Source of the DNA: Anastatus disparis
Lineage: Eukaryota; Arthropoda; Insecta; Hymenoptera; Eupelmidae
Length of the DNA stretch: 64,000 nt
Direction: 5' to 3'
NCBI GenBank assembly: GCA_017163975.1
Contig: JAFFSR010000218.1
Location: forward strand, 9,923,501 to 9,987,500
Below the pieces are notes generated by a model that searched no databases, had not been told where the DNA came from, and worked only from the letters and a program-made list of their open reading frames with translations. A program made the translations under genes and the position numbers. Positions within the stretch are counted from its first letter, which is position 1. Every line of letters begins with the position of its first letter. Of the stretch, positions 1 through 14,194 are shown piece after piece.

Positions 1-329
1 GATTCTTATTTTTTTTTTTTTGGAATCCTGCGCCATTTCACAAGGAAATATGTGCGCACGTGCTAAGGATGAAGTTAAGGATATAATCCTCGCATACGCT
101 TAGATTCTCATTCTCCTTTCTTTATTTTTTTTTTTGTCTCTTTATTTTCTCTTTATCTATTTCTCTTTCTCTTGCTCCTACACATCACGACAATCGTGAC
201 AATTTCACCTTTAGACTTTGGGGGTATTCCCCACCTCTTTTTTTTCTTCTTTCTTTACTTTCATCCCTTCCTTCTCCCCTATCCTCATTTTTCTACTCGC
301 TTGCACGTTTCGTTTCAACGCTTTAGGCG

Positions 330-337
330 TATATATA

Positions 338-374
<37 letters not shown>
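330..374. repeat. AT/GT microsatellite
   Basis: Alternating TA repeat interrupted by a short TG run. It is a simple sequence repeat and is read as low-complexity peptide on both strands, which explains the spurious open frames here. Confidence 0.9.
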
Positions 375-376
<2 letters not shown>

Positions 377-1280
377 ATACAAAAGAGCTCCGTTAACTCG
401 CCGCATAAGTAGCACGTGTTAAAGCCATTAATGCGCATAATGCAATCACGGACTAATCTACCACATTATATCTCCAGCTTTTCACTTGTATATATTTATT
501 CACTATCTTGGTGCGTTTATTTCTCAACTTAATTTATTAATTTATTTTATTTCGTTTAATTTATCAAAGTATTAGGGTCTTTTGCGTATACTGCATAAAT
601 ATTGTTATTCGTTGTTGCAAAAATTACTCTTTTTTTCAACGTTATTTGCAATTCAAATTCAAACATAACAAAAATAAAAAAATAAAAGCTATACATTTGA
701 ATTTTCGATTTCTCTACGAAAAAATGTGTACAAAAATATCGAGTATAATACAATCAAATTGTAATTAGTATCTATAATAATAAAAATTGAAAAAATAACT
801 AAAAATAAAACGAATAATGTAATAATAATATAAGACTAACCGTTGTCGCAAGGCAGCTTCCTTGCGCTCCGCAAGTGTCAAGAATAATATCTATGGTGAT
901 ATAGATGCTGCGTGCGAGATCCCAATTTTCAAAGATAAAGAAAAACTCGTCGTAGCCTCCTCGACATTATGACAATAATAATGAATGATAAAAATTACTA
1001 GCGAAGTCCAAGAAGTCTTCTTGTCAAATAATCATTTTCACTAATTAATCCAATGATATTGCGGTTCACATTATGAAAAATTTTTTCATAATTTTCATCA
1101 CTTAATGTAAACGCTAACATTATTACACGTTTCACTTAGAAGATTATTTGACACATGTGTAATAATAAATTCGTGAATTAAAATTAAAAATAAAATTTAG
1201 TACGATGATTATTATTTTTTTTTCTGTTTTTAAAAGCGTATTTTATATACGTTATTATATGAATATACAAAGAAGAGTCA

Positions 1281-1400
1281 AGGCACCGGCGCTGCCAGGC
1301 TCCAACTGGCTGCTGCTGCTAACTTCTGGGTCTGGCTAAGGCTGGCTCGCTCGGCTGCTGCTGCTGCTGCTCGCTGTTTCTGATAGCTGGAGCCGTGAAG
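1281..1400. other. GC-rich CTG-repeat patch
   Basis: About 120 bp that stand out from the AT-rich surroundings, with several CTG/GCT runs and CpG dinucleotides. On the minus strand it reads as CAG-rich, similar in look to the 5' untranslated leader of the hnRNP gene near 57.7 kb. It could be an untranslated first exon or promoter-proximal leader of a gene not otherwise in view. There is no open frame with homology. Confidence 0.3.
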
Positions 1401-2791
1401 TGATGGCGCTTGTGTAGCTTTTCAAGCGTTTTCGAGCTTTTCTCTTTCTATATATCCTCTTATTCTTCCAATCCCCCTATCCCCCCCCTACCTAACCACC
1501 CCCTCTCATATATATATATACATACATATACATGTATATATACCCTTTTCATTCTGATCGACGCGGTGACCGGCGCTATAGAAAAGCTCTTTCTCTCTTC
1601 GCTTAAACTCATATATGGACTGTGTAACTGTATACCAGAGTCGTGAGAAACTTTAAACAAAAGCTCCAGCTGTGAGATGACTGGGTCGAATTATTAAGCC
1701 TATCTTTATGAAACCTATAAAAGGCATGGGTTATAATTAAAATTTATAAAGGAATAATTTTATCTTTAATTTCGTTAAATTAAAGCCATTTTCTTTTTTT
1801 TCATCTTTTTATATTCACGTGTTTTAATGTAATTCTACTCTTTTATTACATCAAGCGAATGTCTGATTAATTGAGCTTTAAATCATTGAAAAATTAATGC
1901 CGCCTTTTATATCGAGTAATACTATATTAAAAATATTCAGTACTGTGACTATATAATACAAAAGTGTCGATTCTTTTTTTCTTCTTCAAAGAATGAAAAA
2001 AAAAAAAGAGGAAAAAAAATTGAAGAAAAGTAATGAAATTTAAATATTACAAAAGGCATAGAGATCACACGGTAGATTCTTAGATTTGCAAAAACTGGAA
2101 CGTTCAGATATAGCATTACAATAGATTTTTTTTTCTCCCCTTTCTTTCTTTTTTATTATTTTTTTTTTCTCTCTTTTTTTTTTTAATACGCGAAGCGGAT
2201 ATATCGTTTTTTATAACATGCACGAAGATTAAAAGCTGTTTGAAATGCAATTCTCCTGGTGACTATACTAGTACTTGCCGCGGAGCGCGAGCGGCTCGAT
2301 TGATCCGCAAGCGTATATGTGGCAAAACGCTAACGGTATATACACGTATACCTACATATATGTAGTCCTCTTTATTTTTCCCCAGCCTATACACGCGACT
2401 CTTATGTATATATATGGATATATACACATACCGCACATTCATATTCGCGAGAGTCACAAGCCAAGCTGCTAAACGTTAAATGTACAACGCCAGTTCATTT
2501 ATCCTTTCCACCCTTTTTTTTTCGCCATCTAGCTTTTATTTATTTTTTTTTTTCAGCTTTTTTTTTTTTTTTAAAGAGCAAAATTGTTTTGCAAGTTGGT
2601 TGTTTATAAGAATATAAATCGTTGTTTGCTGCTGTTTTATTTTTCGTTTTTATTTTTGTATCGAGTGTTTGGGGGGGATGGAAAAAAAAAAAAAAATTCC
2701 GTGAAATTATTTTTCGTCAAGCTTTATTCGAGCCTTTGTTAAATCAAGTTAATTAAAACGCTATATCAGATATCGAATATACTGCGGAAAA

Positions 2792-2794
<3 letters not shown>

Positions 2795-2839
<45 letters not shown>
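2795..2839. repeat. (AT)n microsatellite
   Basis: About 22 uninterrupted AT units; simple repeat, likely polymorphic in length. Confidence 0.95.
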
Positions 2840-2843
<4 letters not shown>

Positions 2844-5727
2844 GCGACATGTCACATCTGCAGCGGTATAGCCGGCCCCCTTGACACACTGTTATCGATA
2901 AATTTCAAGTATGAAAGTATGATATTTAATATAAATAATGCTTGATGTACACATTAAAAAAAAACAACGATATAAGCAAAACAAAATATATAAATTAAAC
3001 GCTTAATTCGTCGGCTTCAAACAAGGTGCTGCTAACTTCTCAAGAGGTTCAAAGTTGAGAAGCAAAAAAAAAAAGGAAGAAAATATGATAAAGTTTAAAA
3101 AAAAAGTAAAAGGGAAGAACGTATAAGGGGTCCCAGTGGAAAAATCTTTCTCTCTCTCTCTCTCTTTTTTCCTTCAATTCTTGGCAGTGTCTATTTTTAT
3201 AGATATAAAATACATTGGAAGTTGGAAGAAGAAGAAAAAAAAAAGAACTGTATACGACGTTATACGTTCAAGTACACACATATATAGAGAGAGAGAGTCA
3301 ACTGATTCAGAAGTACACTGGGCTTGTAGACTATAGGAGTTTTCCGCTATCGGAATTGTTACCCGGATTCCATTTCCGTGCAAACACACATACACACTTT
3401 CTTTCTCTCTGTATATCTTCTCTCTTTCTCTTTTTTACCTTTCGTTTTTTTGTTAACTTCTTCATTGCGCTTTTTTTTTTCTTCTTTCGTTTTTTTTTTA
3501 TTCAATGAAACGGGGAAAGGTATAGTATATACAGAGGAATCTTTAACTTTTGTTACTCTGTATTCTCGTCGTGTATCAATTATACGTTATGTTACAACAA
3601 ACTGTTGAATGTTTATTTTTTTTTTTCTTTCATCTTTTTCCATTTATTCATTAATCGTACATGTAAAGAAGATAGTGAAGAAGAAAAAAAATGTTTGTAG
3701 ACAGGTCAGGAATATATCAAGATCAAGTCTCTTTCGTGCACACGCATACAGCTAACAAATGGATAAAATATGAAATATTAGCGCGCACGACATACGTACG
3801 TACTTGGACGTATAGATATTCTCCTCTTATGCAAGCTTTCGATCGATGCTGGCCATTAGAGTCTCTCCACACATAACGGCAGATATAGTGGAGAGAAAGA
3901 AGAAGAAGGAAACTGGACTGTATGTCGAATATAGTCTATATCTGTATATATAAAAGCAGTAGTAGATAGTATCCTTTGTGAGCGTGAAAGCTGTCAGGCA
4001 TCCTAACTAGCTAAAATAATTGGATCGTGGTCATTGACGTTGAAATCTGTCTCTTTCTGTTTGCCGTATACTGACTTAAAAAGTTCACGCTACGTATATA
4101 AATACACGGTATTTCTTTCAATGGAATATTATTAAGGTCATATTATAAATATTTCCTTGTTTTTAACAAACAACAACAGAAATTAGATCAAGGCCGTTGT
4201 TTTTTCTTTTATGTGTGTATATATATATATATAAGTTGAGCGATAATAATAGAAAGGAGCTTTTATTTTTTTGCTTCTCCAGCAGCAGCAGCCAACGCGT
4301 TGAATTGCCGAGAAAGCTATTGGACATTGCAGTGATTAAAAGGGAGAAAGACAGAAATCAGAGTGATAGGTAAAAAAAAAGGAAAGAAGAAAAAAAAAAA
4401 AATAGAAGAAAAGAAGAAAAAAAAAAAAAGAGAGAAAGTCAGGAGGGAACCGATAAGACTTGTTACTCAAGGGAACGAGAGACGCAAGCTCGCTAGCTCT
4501 CGCTCGCGCGCGACCCCAATCTTCAAACCTCGAGATATTGTTCCGAGCTTTGAAAGCCTCAAAGGAGACTCGTGGAAAAGGCATTTCGTCTTTCGGCTAT
4601 CTTGATGTATTATTCCACGAACCTTTACTTCTCTCCACTTATATACACATCCACAGTTATATACATGTCATGGATATTATAATCGTCTATGTATCGTCAT
4701 ATACATGCATACATAAAGGTCAGCGTACTCTTATATACGGCACGTATAAATCCTGGAGTATGAGCTAGAGGCATCTTATTCACCATTATATTATCCTTGC
4801 CCTCCGAGTCGTTCCTTATCCACAAACTGACAAATTTAACGATACCGCTATATACCAAGCTCTAAAGTGACAAGTTTGTAAAGCTTAGTTTACATTCGCT
4901 GTTGTACTAACTATATAGCCTGACTTTTCGCGGAGGGAGAGAAAGCGCAAAACTTATTGGCCATCATCGCTTTACAAAATGACTTTGTTGAACTTTTTCC
5001 TTGGATTTACTTTGTTAAACTAAAATGAGCTTCTTTTTCTTTTCCTTTTTTTTTGAAGCGTTTTAAATTACTTTAAACTTGAAAATAAATGCAGAGGGTA
5101 GTTTTAATTTGGCGAATTTAATTTCAGGATGATACTCGATGATATCGTATTTTTTATTTTGTGATATATTTTATTAAAACTTCTAAGATGATTATTCAAG
5201 AATTTTAGAAAAATTCATACGGAAAGATATGAATTTTGCAAGATCTTTGCACAAAGTTTTAGTACACTTGAAATTTATGTTAAAATTTGTGCATAACTGT
5301 TTACTGAATATCGTTACATGCAAAAATGTCGTATGGTTTTCAAAATTTCAGTAAGGATTTCTGTAAGATCCACCCATTATTTCTTTAAAATTTTTTCACG
5401 AAAACTATGATCTAATTATGTAATATAAATAATCTTTATGGAAAAGAATCTTTTCAAATTTTTATAAATACGTCAAAAAATAAAATTTTGTTGACTTTCC
5501 GTTTTATGAATCTTAATTCTATTAACGGTCACTTTATGCCCACTCCGTTACATATAAAATGAAATTATTATTCGAGAAAAATGATAAATCAAAGCTTAGG
5601 GTCATCAATTGAAAATAGTTATGGTTTAGAGATCCGAAAGGGAATGATTAAAACTGTTGATACTAGACTAGGTTATGTATTCAACATCTGATAGCTCTGG
5701 CCAATATTCACGAGGTTTCATATAAGA

Positions 5728-5752
5728 GGAGGGGGGGGGGGCACAGCCCCCT
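5728..5752. repeat. G-run/C-run hairpin
   Basis: A run of eleven or more G is followed, after a loop of about four bases (CACA), by CCCCC and CTA. The same design (G5 or more, short loop, C5 or more) occurs near 12.1, 17.6 and 27.8 kb. Confidence 0.5.
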
Positions 5753-8626
5753 AAGTCGTCGAAATCCTCGTTAATGCTCTAATGGATGGCGTCAAATTGA
5801 TTGCTCGAACATAGAAAGCGCTTGCGCGGCAACGTTTACAAATAGTATATATAGCAGTGTTGCAAGGCACGTCCCACATATACAATCGTAAGTGTATATA
5901 TAACATATATATATGTGTATGTACATATAATGCATATATGCAACAAGCCTCAAAAGACAGACGTTTCTCTCACTCTACAAGTGAAACGATGAACAGATAT
6001 GCCAGGCTAAAAGCACATATGCGCGCGTTTTGCATTTACGCATCTTGTATTAGGATTATGCAAACTATATCATTTATATAAACCGCAAGATCTTATTCAT
6101 ATCTCTTTAATAACGTTTCTGCTACTGCTGCTGGTCTTTTCATCTTTTCTGTACTTTATTTGCATAATAAACATGATGACGAAAGAAAATACTTTTGACA
6201 CAATTGCCAAAATCTTAACGTGTGTCGCTAAGGTGGATTCGTTAACTTTTTATGAAAAGTTAGAGAATTTAATGATAGGTATCATGGAAAGTATGAGTAG
6301 CAAACTTTTTATGAATTTTTTAATATTATGAGATCGTTAGACAAAATGAAAAAAAAAATTATTTAAAAATTTAACATGGACATTTATGGGAAACATGAGA
6401 TTTATACTTATAATTTGACGAGATTCATATGGAGCATTGCTTATATGCCCTTTTTCCATAAAACGTTTCTTATGGTTAGCACATTGTCATAAATTTCAGA
6501 TATTTTGTTAAATTACAAAATGTGCTAGTAGAGTTTTGACTAGATAAGATTCAAAGTGCTATCGTAATCATAAGACGAATAAAAATGTATTAAAAAAGTG
6601 AGAATTTTCAGGAAGAAATATTTTTTTCATAAATTTTTTATTTCAAGGCTTTTTTCTGAGTAGTTTTAAGTTTCGACCGTAATCCACGTGAAATGTTGTA
6701 TAACTTTACGCAAATAAGAACTTTTGAATAAAAAATGAAACCTTTGAAGTTCCGTTATCCTCGAGAGTTTTGAGTTTATGACATTTATTTTATTTCATGA
6801 TTTTGAAAAATATTTTGTCAAAGCTTTTGAAATAATTGCTCAGGAATTTTTCCAAAATTCATCCTAGAATTTTTAAAATCGCAACATTTTTTTTCCAAGG
6901 TTTTAACTCACAATATATTTATGTGAAAATTCGTGCGTAGCTATTTACTGAATATTATTTTTTCCATATTATTATGTATACTTTTACTCTAAAATTGACG
7001 TTTTAACGAGATAAAATTGCGAAACCTTTTTACAAAGTCAAAGGAAATAGGCTCGCGCGAAGACAAGTTGGCGTGAAAGGTTAGATATAGATTTTTCTTG
7101 CGCGCCGTACATATAGAAAAGAATGAAAATCGTTTACTTCCGTTGACGCAAGAGAGAAAGAAAAAAAAAAGAAGCTACTCTTCTTCTATGCACTTTATAG
7201 CAATTCGTATCTTTATTTTTTTTTCTATAGGTGCTTGTCTCTCTGTGCGACACCGAAGGAAAACGTAAATATTCCTCTGTCTGGTGGTGTATTACTTTGT
7301 GTCTCTCTGTCGTGCTTTTCTTCTTCTTCAAAAAAAAAGGAGAAAAAATAGACTTGTATGCAAGGCTACTTTCCTGCAGCATCTTTTGAAAAAAAAAGCG
7401 AGTTCGATCGAAAAAAAAAGCAAACGGAACTTCCTTTATTCTACGATACTTATCGACTCCCTTTTATAGACTTCTAGGGCTGGCTTTTTATCTAATGGCT
7501 TTTACTACCACCTCATCTTTACTCTCTTTCTCTCTCTTCGGCTGTGTATATCTCGCACCTTTTACCTTTCTTTACAACAGTTACGTGCTGCTTCTGGTGA
7601 ATTGCAGTTTTCTCTTTTAAGAATAAGAACCAATTATATCAGATGATTTTTTACGACTCTTCTTTTCTTACTTTTTTTTTCTTTCTTTCCTTTTTTTTAT
7701 GTGTCTAGTAACTTTGAACCTAAAGTAACTTCGAACTGCTAAACAGCTTATTTATACAGGTGATGTTTGATGGTAAAGACATTATACAGGGTGATTCATA
7801 AAAACACGTATGCAACAAAAAAGTCGTATGTTAAGCCGCTTGACAATTTGATACTCGATATAAGAGCACATTGAAATATAACTTTATACAAAATGTTCAA
7901 TATTTTTTTTTCTCATCTATTTGCGTTTTCGTGCTTATATACCGAAACTATTTGTAACGTCAGTCACTTTGATGCTTTCCATATAAACACATAATATGTC
8001 GCAAAGCAATATAGCTTTCCTCTCTCCTTTTTTTTTGCAGGCTTTTATTTAGCTCTATATAGATATATAGACACGTATATACATAACCTCACATATACAC
8101 ATAAATATATAGCGACGTATATACACGGTGCTTTAATCGGGCGTTTATTTGCACTTGCTGGCTTTCCACGCATATACACAGATATATACACACACCCTAC
8201 CCTGTTTATATGGAGGAAAGTGGGCTTGCATTACGCGCGTTGCTCGCTCGCGTCAATTACTCGACACAGCTGCAATACATATAGATATACATACGTACAT
8301 ATATGTGTATATATATATATAAACTAAGGGCTGTTTGCGTTGCGTTGTGTTGCGGCTAACACTAGGCTTGCTTATTGCTTATATTCCGCTCTGCTCTCGC
8401 TCGATATTCTCAATTAGCGCAAATATTTAATGGTCTCAAGTACTTAAGTCTTCATTTATGGAACAAGTGTATAAACTATCGTCCGTTAAGATGTCTTTTT
8501 AAAAACCGAGATTTCACGTTAAAATGACGAATGACTAGGTGTTATTTTGTTTTTTTTATTAAGATACGGAGAAACAAATTGACTGGATTTCTTCTCAATG
8601 GTTTATGCATAATGCATTTTAGGAAA

Positions 8627-8653
8627 AGAGAGAGAGAGAGAGAGAGAGAGAGA
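8627..8653. repeat. (AG)n microsatellite
   Basis: About 13 uninterrupted AG units. Shorter AG/CT tracts also occur near 3.15, 11.9, 21.38, 22.24 and 41.8 kb. Confidence 0.95.
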
Positions 8654-10760
8654 AAGTAAAAAGAGAGCAATGCATCTCTCAAACCTGTTACGCTGTTGCT
8701 CGCTGACGTTGCAACACGCTAAAGGCGTATACCCCTTTTGTCCCTTTCTCTTTCTCTTATTCCGCTCCATATAACGTTCATGTGTCCCAACGTTCGATTG
8801 ACGGCCAACAACCGTAACAACAAACTCTTTTCGCCATTTTTATTATTTACCATGCGAAATACGTAAATCTTATTATGGATTTCGCTTGGTTTTTTTTATT
8901 TTAAGTTTTTATTTGCCGCTCAAACTTTTTCCCTCTTGGATTATCGTATAAATCACTAATTAAAATTATTATTTATTTATTAGATAAAAAGCTTCGTTCG
9001 AATAAAAGCTTGCGAGCTCATTGAATAATTTATATTTTGAAAAAATCAATGCAATCACTTAAATTTAAGTTTGGACCCTTTTTTTCTATTTAATGGACCA
9101 ACAACCATTTCCTCCCATTTAGTCAGTTAAAACATAAGTATTTACATTAATTACAGATAATAAGTTCGCTATCTACTACTAAAGAATCCGAAATTTCTCT
9201 ATAAATGTCCAAAAAAAATTCAAACTGTTAATGATTCGAATTTGGAATCCTTAACTTAAAATTTTCTCCAGGCCATCGAACAACTTAATCACTTCGACTA
9301 ATTACTTTGCTTTTAATTTTTATTTTATTCAAAGTTTTCCAAATAAATTAAACTTTTTTTTGACCAGCATCATAAACTTTTTTTTATCAAAGAAAATAAT
9401 GATACAAAATCCTTGACAGTTATTAAGTCATCTGAAGTTGTCAAGGGTTTTGAGGTTTGAACAAGCACAATATAGATATATCCCCCTCTTCCTTTTGCAT
9501 CAACCAACTCTTCTTCTTCTTCCTCTCCTCTGCTCCTCCACTTCTCATCTCTTTTGGCCTTTAACGTTCGCTTGTATCTGGATCATAAAGCAACAATGCT
9601 TATATACGTGCACGAGAGATCGCAGAGCCTAGAACCTATAAAATAATTAAATTATCAAAGTCAAAGGCTGCGCTATATATTGTCCCCGTGGTAATATCAT
9701 TATCTAATGGCAATTATACAGGAGTCTACTTGGAAAGTTTTGATATTCTTATTTTCTGAAGAAGGTGCGACAGAATCATAATTCTAATAAGCTTGATTTG
9801 AATTTAAGGCAATTTTTCGAGCAATTTTTAAAACTATTTTTCTTGGCTTTGAAATCAGGTGGATTAAGCGATTATCTCAACGAGAGAAAGGAGTCGGAAA
9901 TTGAAATTTTTTTACATTATCTTTTATCGAAGAATTGGTAATAAAAAGTTCTACAGTTCGATGAAGATTAAAATTTTTCAAATGAAAATCTGAGTTTTGA
10001 CTAAAGGGTTGATTACTGATTAGTTTTTTTTAGAAAATTTAACAAATAAAACGCGTGGATATTGTATTCAGCATATACTCAAATCAGTAATTATAAAAAT
10101 TATACTAATTATTTAATTTCATTAAAATCACTTTAGTTTGAATACAAAATTATTCCAAAAACGTAAATTGGAGAGCTTTGTTTCAGCAATTTATTTAATT
10201 TAAAAATAATTGCATCATATTTTTATTTACTCGAACTAAAGGCACAAAAATATCCTTCGGATTAAAATATTTCAGATGAACGAGAATTTAACGATGGAAT
10301 GATATTTAAATAACATATATGTATTTACAAATAAAAAAGGATATAAATATATTTTCAAAAATTTAATCTTTCGAAATGAACGTTTTCCAATATTCCAGCA
10401 AAACCACACATGCACACACACACTTTGTTTACATCACTTGACGTTACAACGTTATAATATATGTGGTTTTAGAAACGGGCATTCAAGCAAACTTTGTACG
10501 GTTACATATATATACAGAGACAGAATGTTCGTATATGAACATATATATGGACACAGAGAGTCGTATATATCGATTCTAATATGTTGGACTCCAGAGTGCT
10601 ATTTATTAAAGCGATTTGACTTGAAATCAGAACAGTCATGGGAGAGTAAAGATGATAATTGTAAGGCAATGTTACTTCCTATAACAGTTCGATAGTTTTA
10701 TGCATGTATATGTGGGCGAATATACATGTGTACTCGTGTGTGTGGGTAAGCTTTTCATTT

Positions 10761-10797
10761 AAAGTTTCAAATAGTGCGAATTGCCTATCTTTGCACA
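10761..10797 (+). repeat. 37 bp dispersed repeat, copy 1
   Basis: This 37 bp segment recurs at 11,533-11,569 in the same orientation with four differences. Three of them are C here and T in the other copy. Neither copy sits in a recognisable transposable element. Confidence 0.6.
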
Positions 10798-11532
10798 TGT
10801 CGCCTTCCGGCGAGGATAGTATATACCAGCCATCATACGAACACTTTGAACACATACACATTCATACGTACACACATTTAGAGACACTACGACGACGAGG
10901 AGGAGGATCCGCAAACGCTGAACTTTTGTTGTTGCCGCGAAACTTGGCATCGTTTGCTTTAATGCTACGTTGCGAACGTGACTGTCTTTCGTTATCGTCG
11001 CCCACTTATATTTTCCTATACATTCTACTTAATTTATTGGTTAAAGCAAATGATACATGCTTCCCCCCCCCCTCCATCTCTCTCTCGTTATTCTATTAAT
11101 TGTTATAGCGTATATGAATATTTTATAAGCACGGAACAAGAAGCCAGGCTAAATTTTCAACAAAGTTTCGCTTATACACCAACTGTAGTCGAAAATAAAT
11201 GTAAATACGAGATAATGATTTTTAAATTATATTATTTAAAAATTAATGCCGCACATTGTTACTGATTTTCTGGGTTAGAATCATGCAGCGTGTGGTTATT
11301 TGACTAATGCAAATATGATTCTTGTTTGAATTTGCCACTTGTTTAAATTAAATATAATGAAAAATTGTAAATTAAATTTTCATTTTCATTCTGTTGTTTG
11401 GATTTCAAAATTTTTATTTTTTCGTTCCATTGGAGTGAATTTTTTATTTAAATTAAGTTATTTTACTTGATTTGGAAATAAAGCCGAAATCCTGTTTAAA
11501 AATATTTAGCATGTATAAATAAGTAAATAATT

Positions 11533-11569
11533 AAAGTTACAAATAGTGTGAATTGTCTATCTTTGTACA
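11533..11569 (+). repeat. 37 bp dispersed repeat, copy 2
   Basis: Direct repeat of 10,761-10,797, 772 bp downstream, 33 of 37 positions identical. Alignment could not be extended by eye beyond the repeat. Confidence 0.6.
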
Positions 11570-12099
11570 ACAATATAGCAAGTAAATAGTTTAAAAAATC
11601 TTTAGATGATTAAAGTTTTTTCTTAATTATTTATAATGATATAATAAATTATAGACAAAATAATTGCAACGTATGCAATTTTTCATTAATTTAGAACATA
11701 AAATAAAAGGTAAATGAGAAAATATAAAAAGTTTAATGTATTTTAAAATTAATTATTTTTAGTTCAAATTTAAAAAAAATATATATATATGATTTATGTA
11801 TAATAAAGTTAAGAAGAATAAACGGGGCCGCATCGTCAAGTAGACTCGCGAGATTTACGCGGAAAGAAGCACTTTCGCAAAAAGAAAGAAAGAGAGAGAG
11901 AGAGAGAAAAAGTAGCTTGAAGAGTTGCGCCTCTACGTTGTCGCCGTCCATCACTGTCGACTTTTCATGGGTAGTAAAACATTGCTTCTCACCCAAAATG
12001 TCGTTCTCTTTTCTACCCTCCTGACTTTCTTTACTAAAGCAATGCATTATTCCATTTACAATGTAGCACACTTTAAAACCACATCCAATCTATATATTT

Positions 12100-12165
12100 A
12101 TATATATAATGCTGGGGGTTAGCGAGCAGAGCGTGTAGGGGGCTACCCCCCCTAGCATATATATT
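12100..12165. repeat. AT-flanked G5/C5 hairpin
   Basis: TATATAATGCTGGGGG on the left can pair with CCCCCCTAGCATATATAT on the right. A second inner hairpin (TAGGGGG, CTA, CCCCCC) lies inside. It shares its design with 17,588-17,641, including an 'agcg' motif just before the G run. Confidence 0.5.
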
Positions 12166-13884
12166 TCATCTTTCCTTTCTTATATCCATCATACCTATAC
12201 AATCCAATAACAATTAATCAAACATTACATTTTATGTTTGAACGCAAAAAAAAAAAATAAAAATGAAAAGAAAAAAAAAATGTATAAAATATTTGAAACA
12301 AAAGATGCATCTTAAGATATAGATTGCATCTTTGGCTAATGGGAATTTATGCTTTCTTTAGAAACGGGACAAAACTTTTCAAGGGAATAGAAGAGAGGAG
12401 CATACTCGAACAAATTGAGATCGTTAATTTTCAAAGCCCTGCCTTCATTCCATTCCCTTTCCAGCGTTCTTTCTTTTTTTCACCTTCGTATATATATATA
12501 TATATATATATAAGAAAACGAAGGGGTAACAGTAAGGGGATGTCTATATACATAAGTATATAGTAAGAATAAGAATAAGAAAAGATAGAAAGTAAAAGCA
12601 AAAGAGTAAAGGGGGATCGACGAGGTTAGGAAGAAATTTATATTCGTGCTGATAGTTAGGGGTTTTCGGTATACATATATATAGCGAAGAATGAGAAAGA
12701 GAGAAAAGAAAGAAAAGAAAATAGGAGAAACTGTTCAACTGGTAAGATAGCGCTACATTAAGCCAATTACATCTACTTGCTCATTCCGTAGTTTCTCGTT
12801 TTACCTTATACTACGTTTTTACTCCTTTTTAGTATGAAAAGCTTTCTTCTTTTATCTTATTTCTTTTATTATTTTATTTTTTTTTCCTTTCTTTCTTTCT
12901 TTTTTAAAAGTCACGATCACGACCACACCAACGTTAAAGCATCAAGCATTGACTAACTTTTATGCCTCGACAATTTCATCTACATTTTACTCAATGCTCT
13001 TGTAAACTTTGACTTTTTAGCAATATTTCATCCATGATATTGCGCAAAATTTTCAAAAAGATGAGATATCAATAAATTAAAATAAACTTTGAAGTTACAA
13101 TTATTATTATTATAAGTTTAAAGTTACAGTAAATTTTCGGTGGATTGCGAAAAGGAATAGACGAAAATTAAGCATCTTCTTACTCGGTGAAACTGATGAG
13201 TTGCAAGAATAAAAAATAAGTCAAAGTTACCAGATAAAACGAAGAATAAAGAAGTAAAAAAAAAGAAGAGGAAGAAAAGAGAAAAATGAAGAGATGAATC
13301 GAGTTTACATGACTCTTAAAAAGTCATTGTTCAATTTGGTAATCCTTTGACTACCCAAGTCTTTTTATAGATGTCGTTTTTTTTTCGTTCTTTTTCATCT
13401 CGAGAAGAGAAAAAAAAAAAGAGAAGAAGTGAGAATATTTTTCGTTCCAAACGCGTGAGAAAAGAAACTCCGGTACCAGCAGTGTGTCTGTCTGATCAAC
13501 GGCTTCTAAGGAAAGAATAGTACAAGTGCCTTCTTATTAGAATTTTAAATCGACATTCTTACGCCTGGCTTTCGCATCTTCTTCTTCTTTTTTTCGCAAA
13601 AAAAAGCTTCACCTTTCAGAAGCAAAGAAAGCCAGTAAATACATTTTGAATCGAGAAACCTATGATATTTTGGGCTCCTTTTTACAATTTTCACCATTGC
13701 CCCTCGACAATAATATTATCCCGCAGAAAAAAAATTCAATATTTTTACGAATTCTTTTGTGACCCACTAAAATTTTTAGTTCCTACCATTTTTCAAAAAA
13801 TTTTTATTTAAATTTATATAACATTGTTAAATTACATATACCGTGTAAAATTTTTTGTAAAATATTAAGAGGAAGTCGCATATA

Positions 13885-14194
13885 TCTGTCCTTTTCTAAT
13901 CAAAGAATTTACTTTTTTTCGGAAACTAATAATTACAGTAATAAATAAAAATAAAGCCACATCTCCACATCTCGTATAAAAAAAGCAATATTTGTTCTGA
14001 ACAGAAAAAATTTGTTTTATTGCTTCGTTTTCAAGAAAAACTTCGAAAATAGAGGTTGGAGTTAACAATTTGGGTTTTCAAGTTTTTCTTGAAAAGCAAG
14101 TGAATATAATTAATTTTTCTCGCCAGAAAATTTATTTATTCTGCAATTATTAGTTTCTGCGAAAAATAAATTCTTTAATTTAGAAAATGACAGA
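13885..14194. mobile_element. Foldback MITE-like inverted repeat
   Basis: The left arm starts TCTGTCCTTTTCTAATCAAA and the reverse complement of the right end reads TCTGTCATTTTCTAAATTAA. The arms stay alignable for about 60 bp through a shared GAAACTAATAATT(A/G)CAG block. An inner pair of TTTTCAAG/CTTGAAAA segments adds a second stem. It has no coding capacity and no clear target duplication, so I call it a degenerate non-autonomous foldback element. Confidence 0.6.
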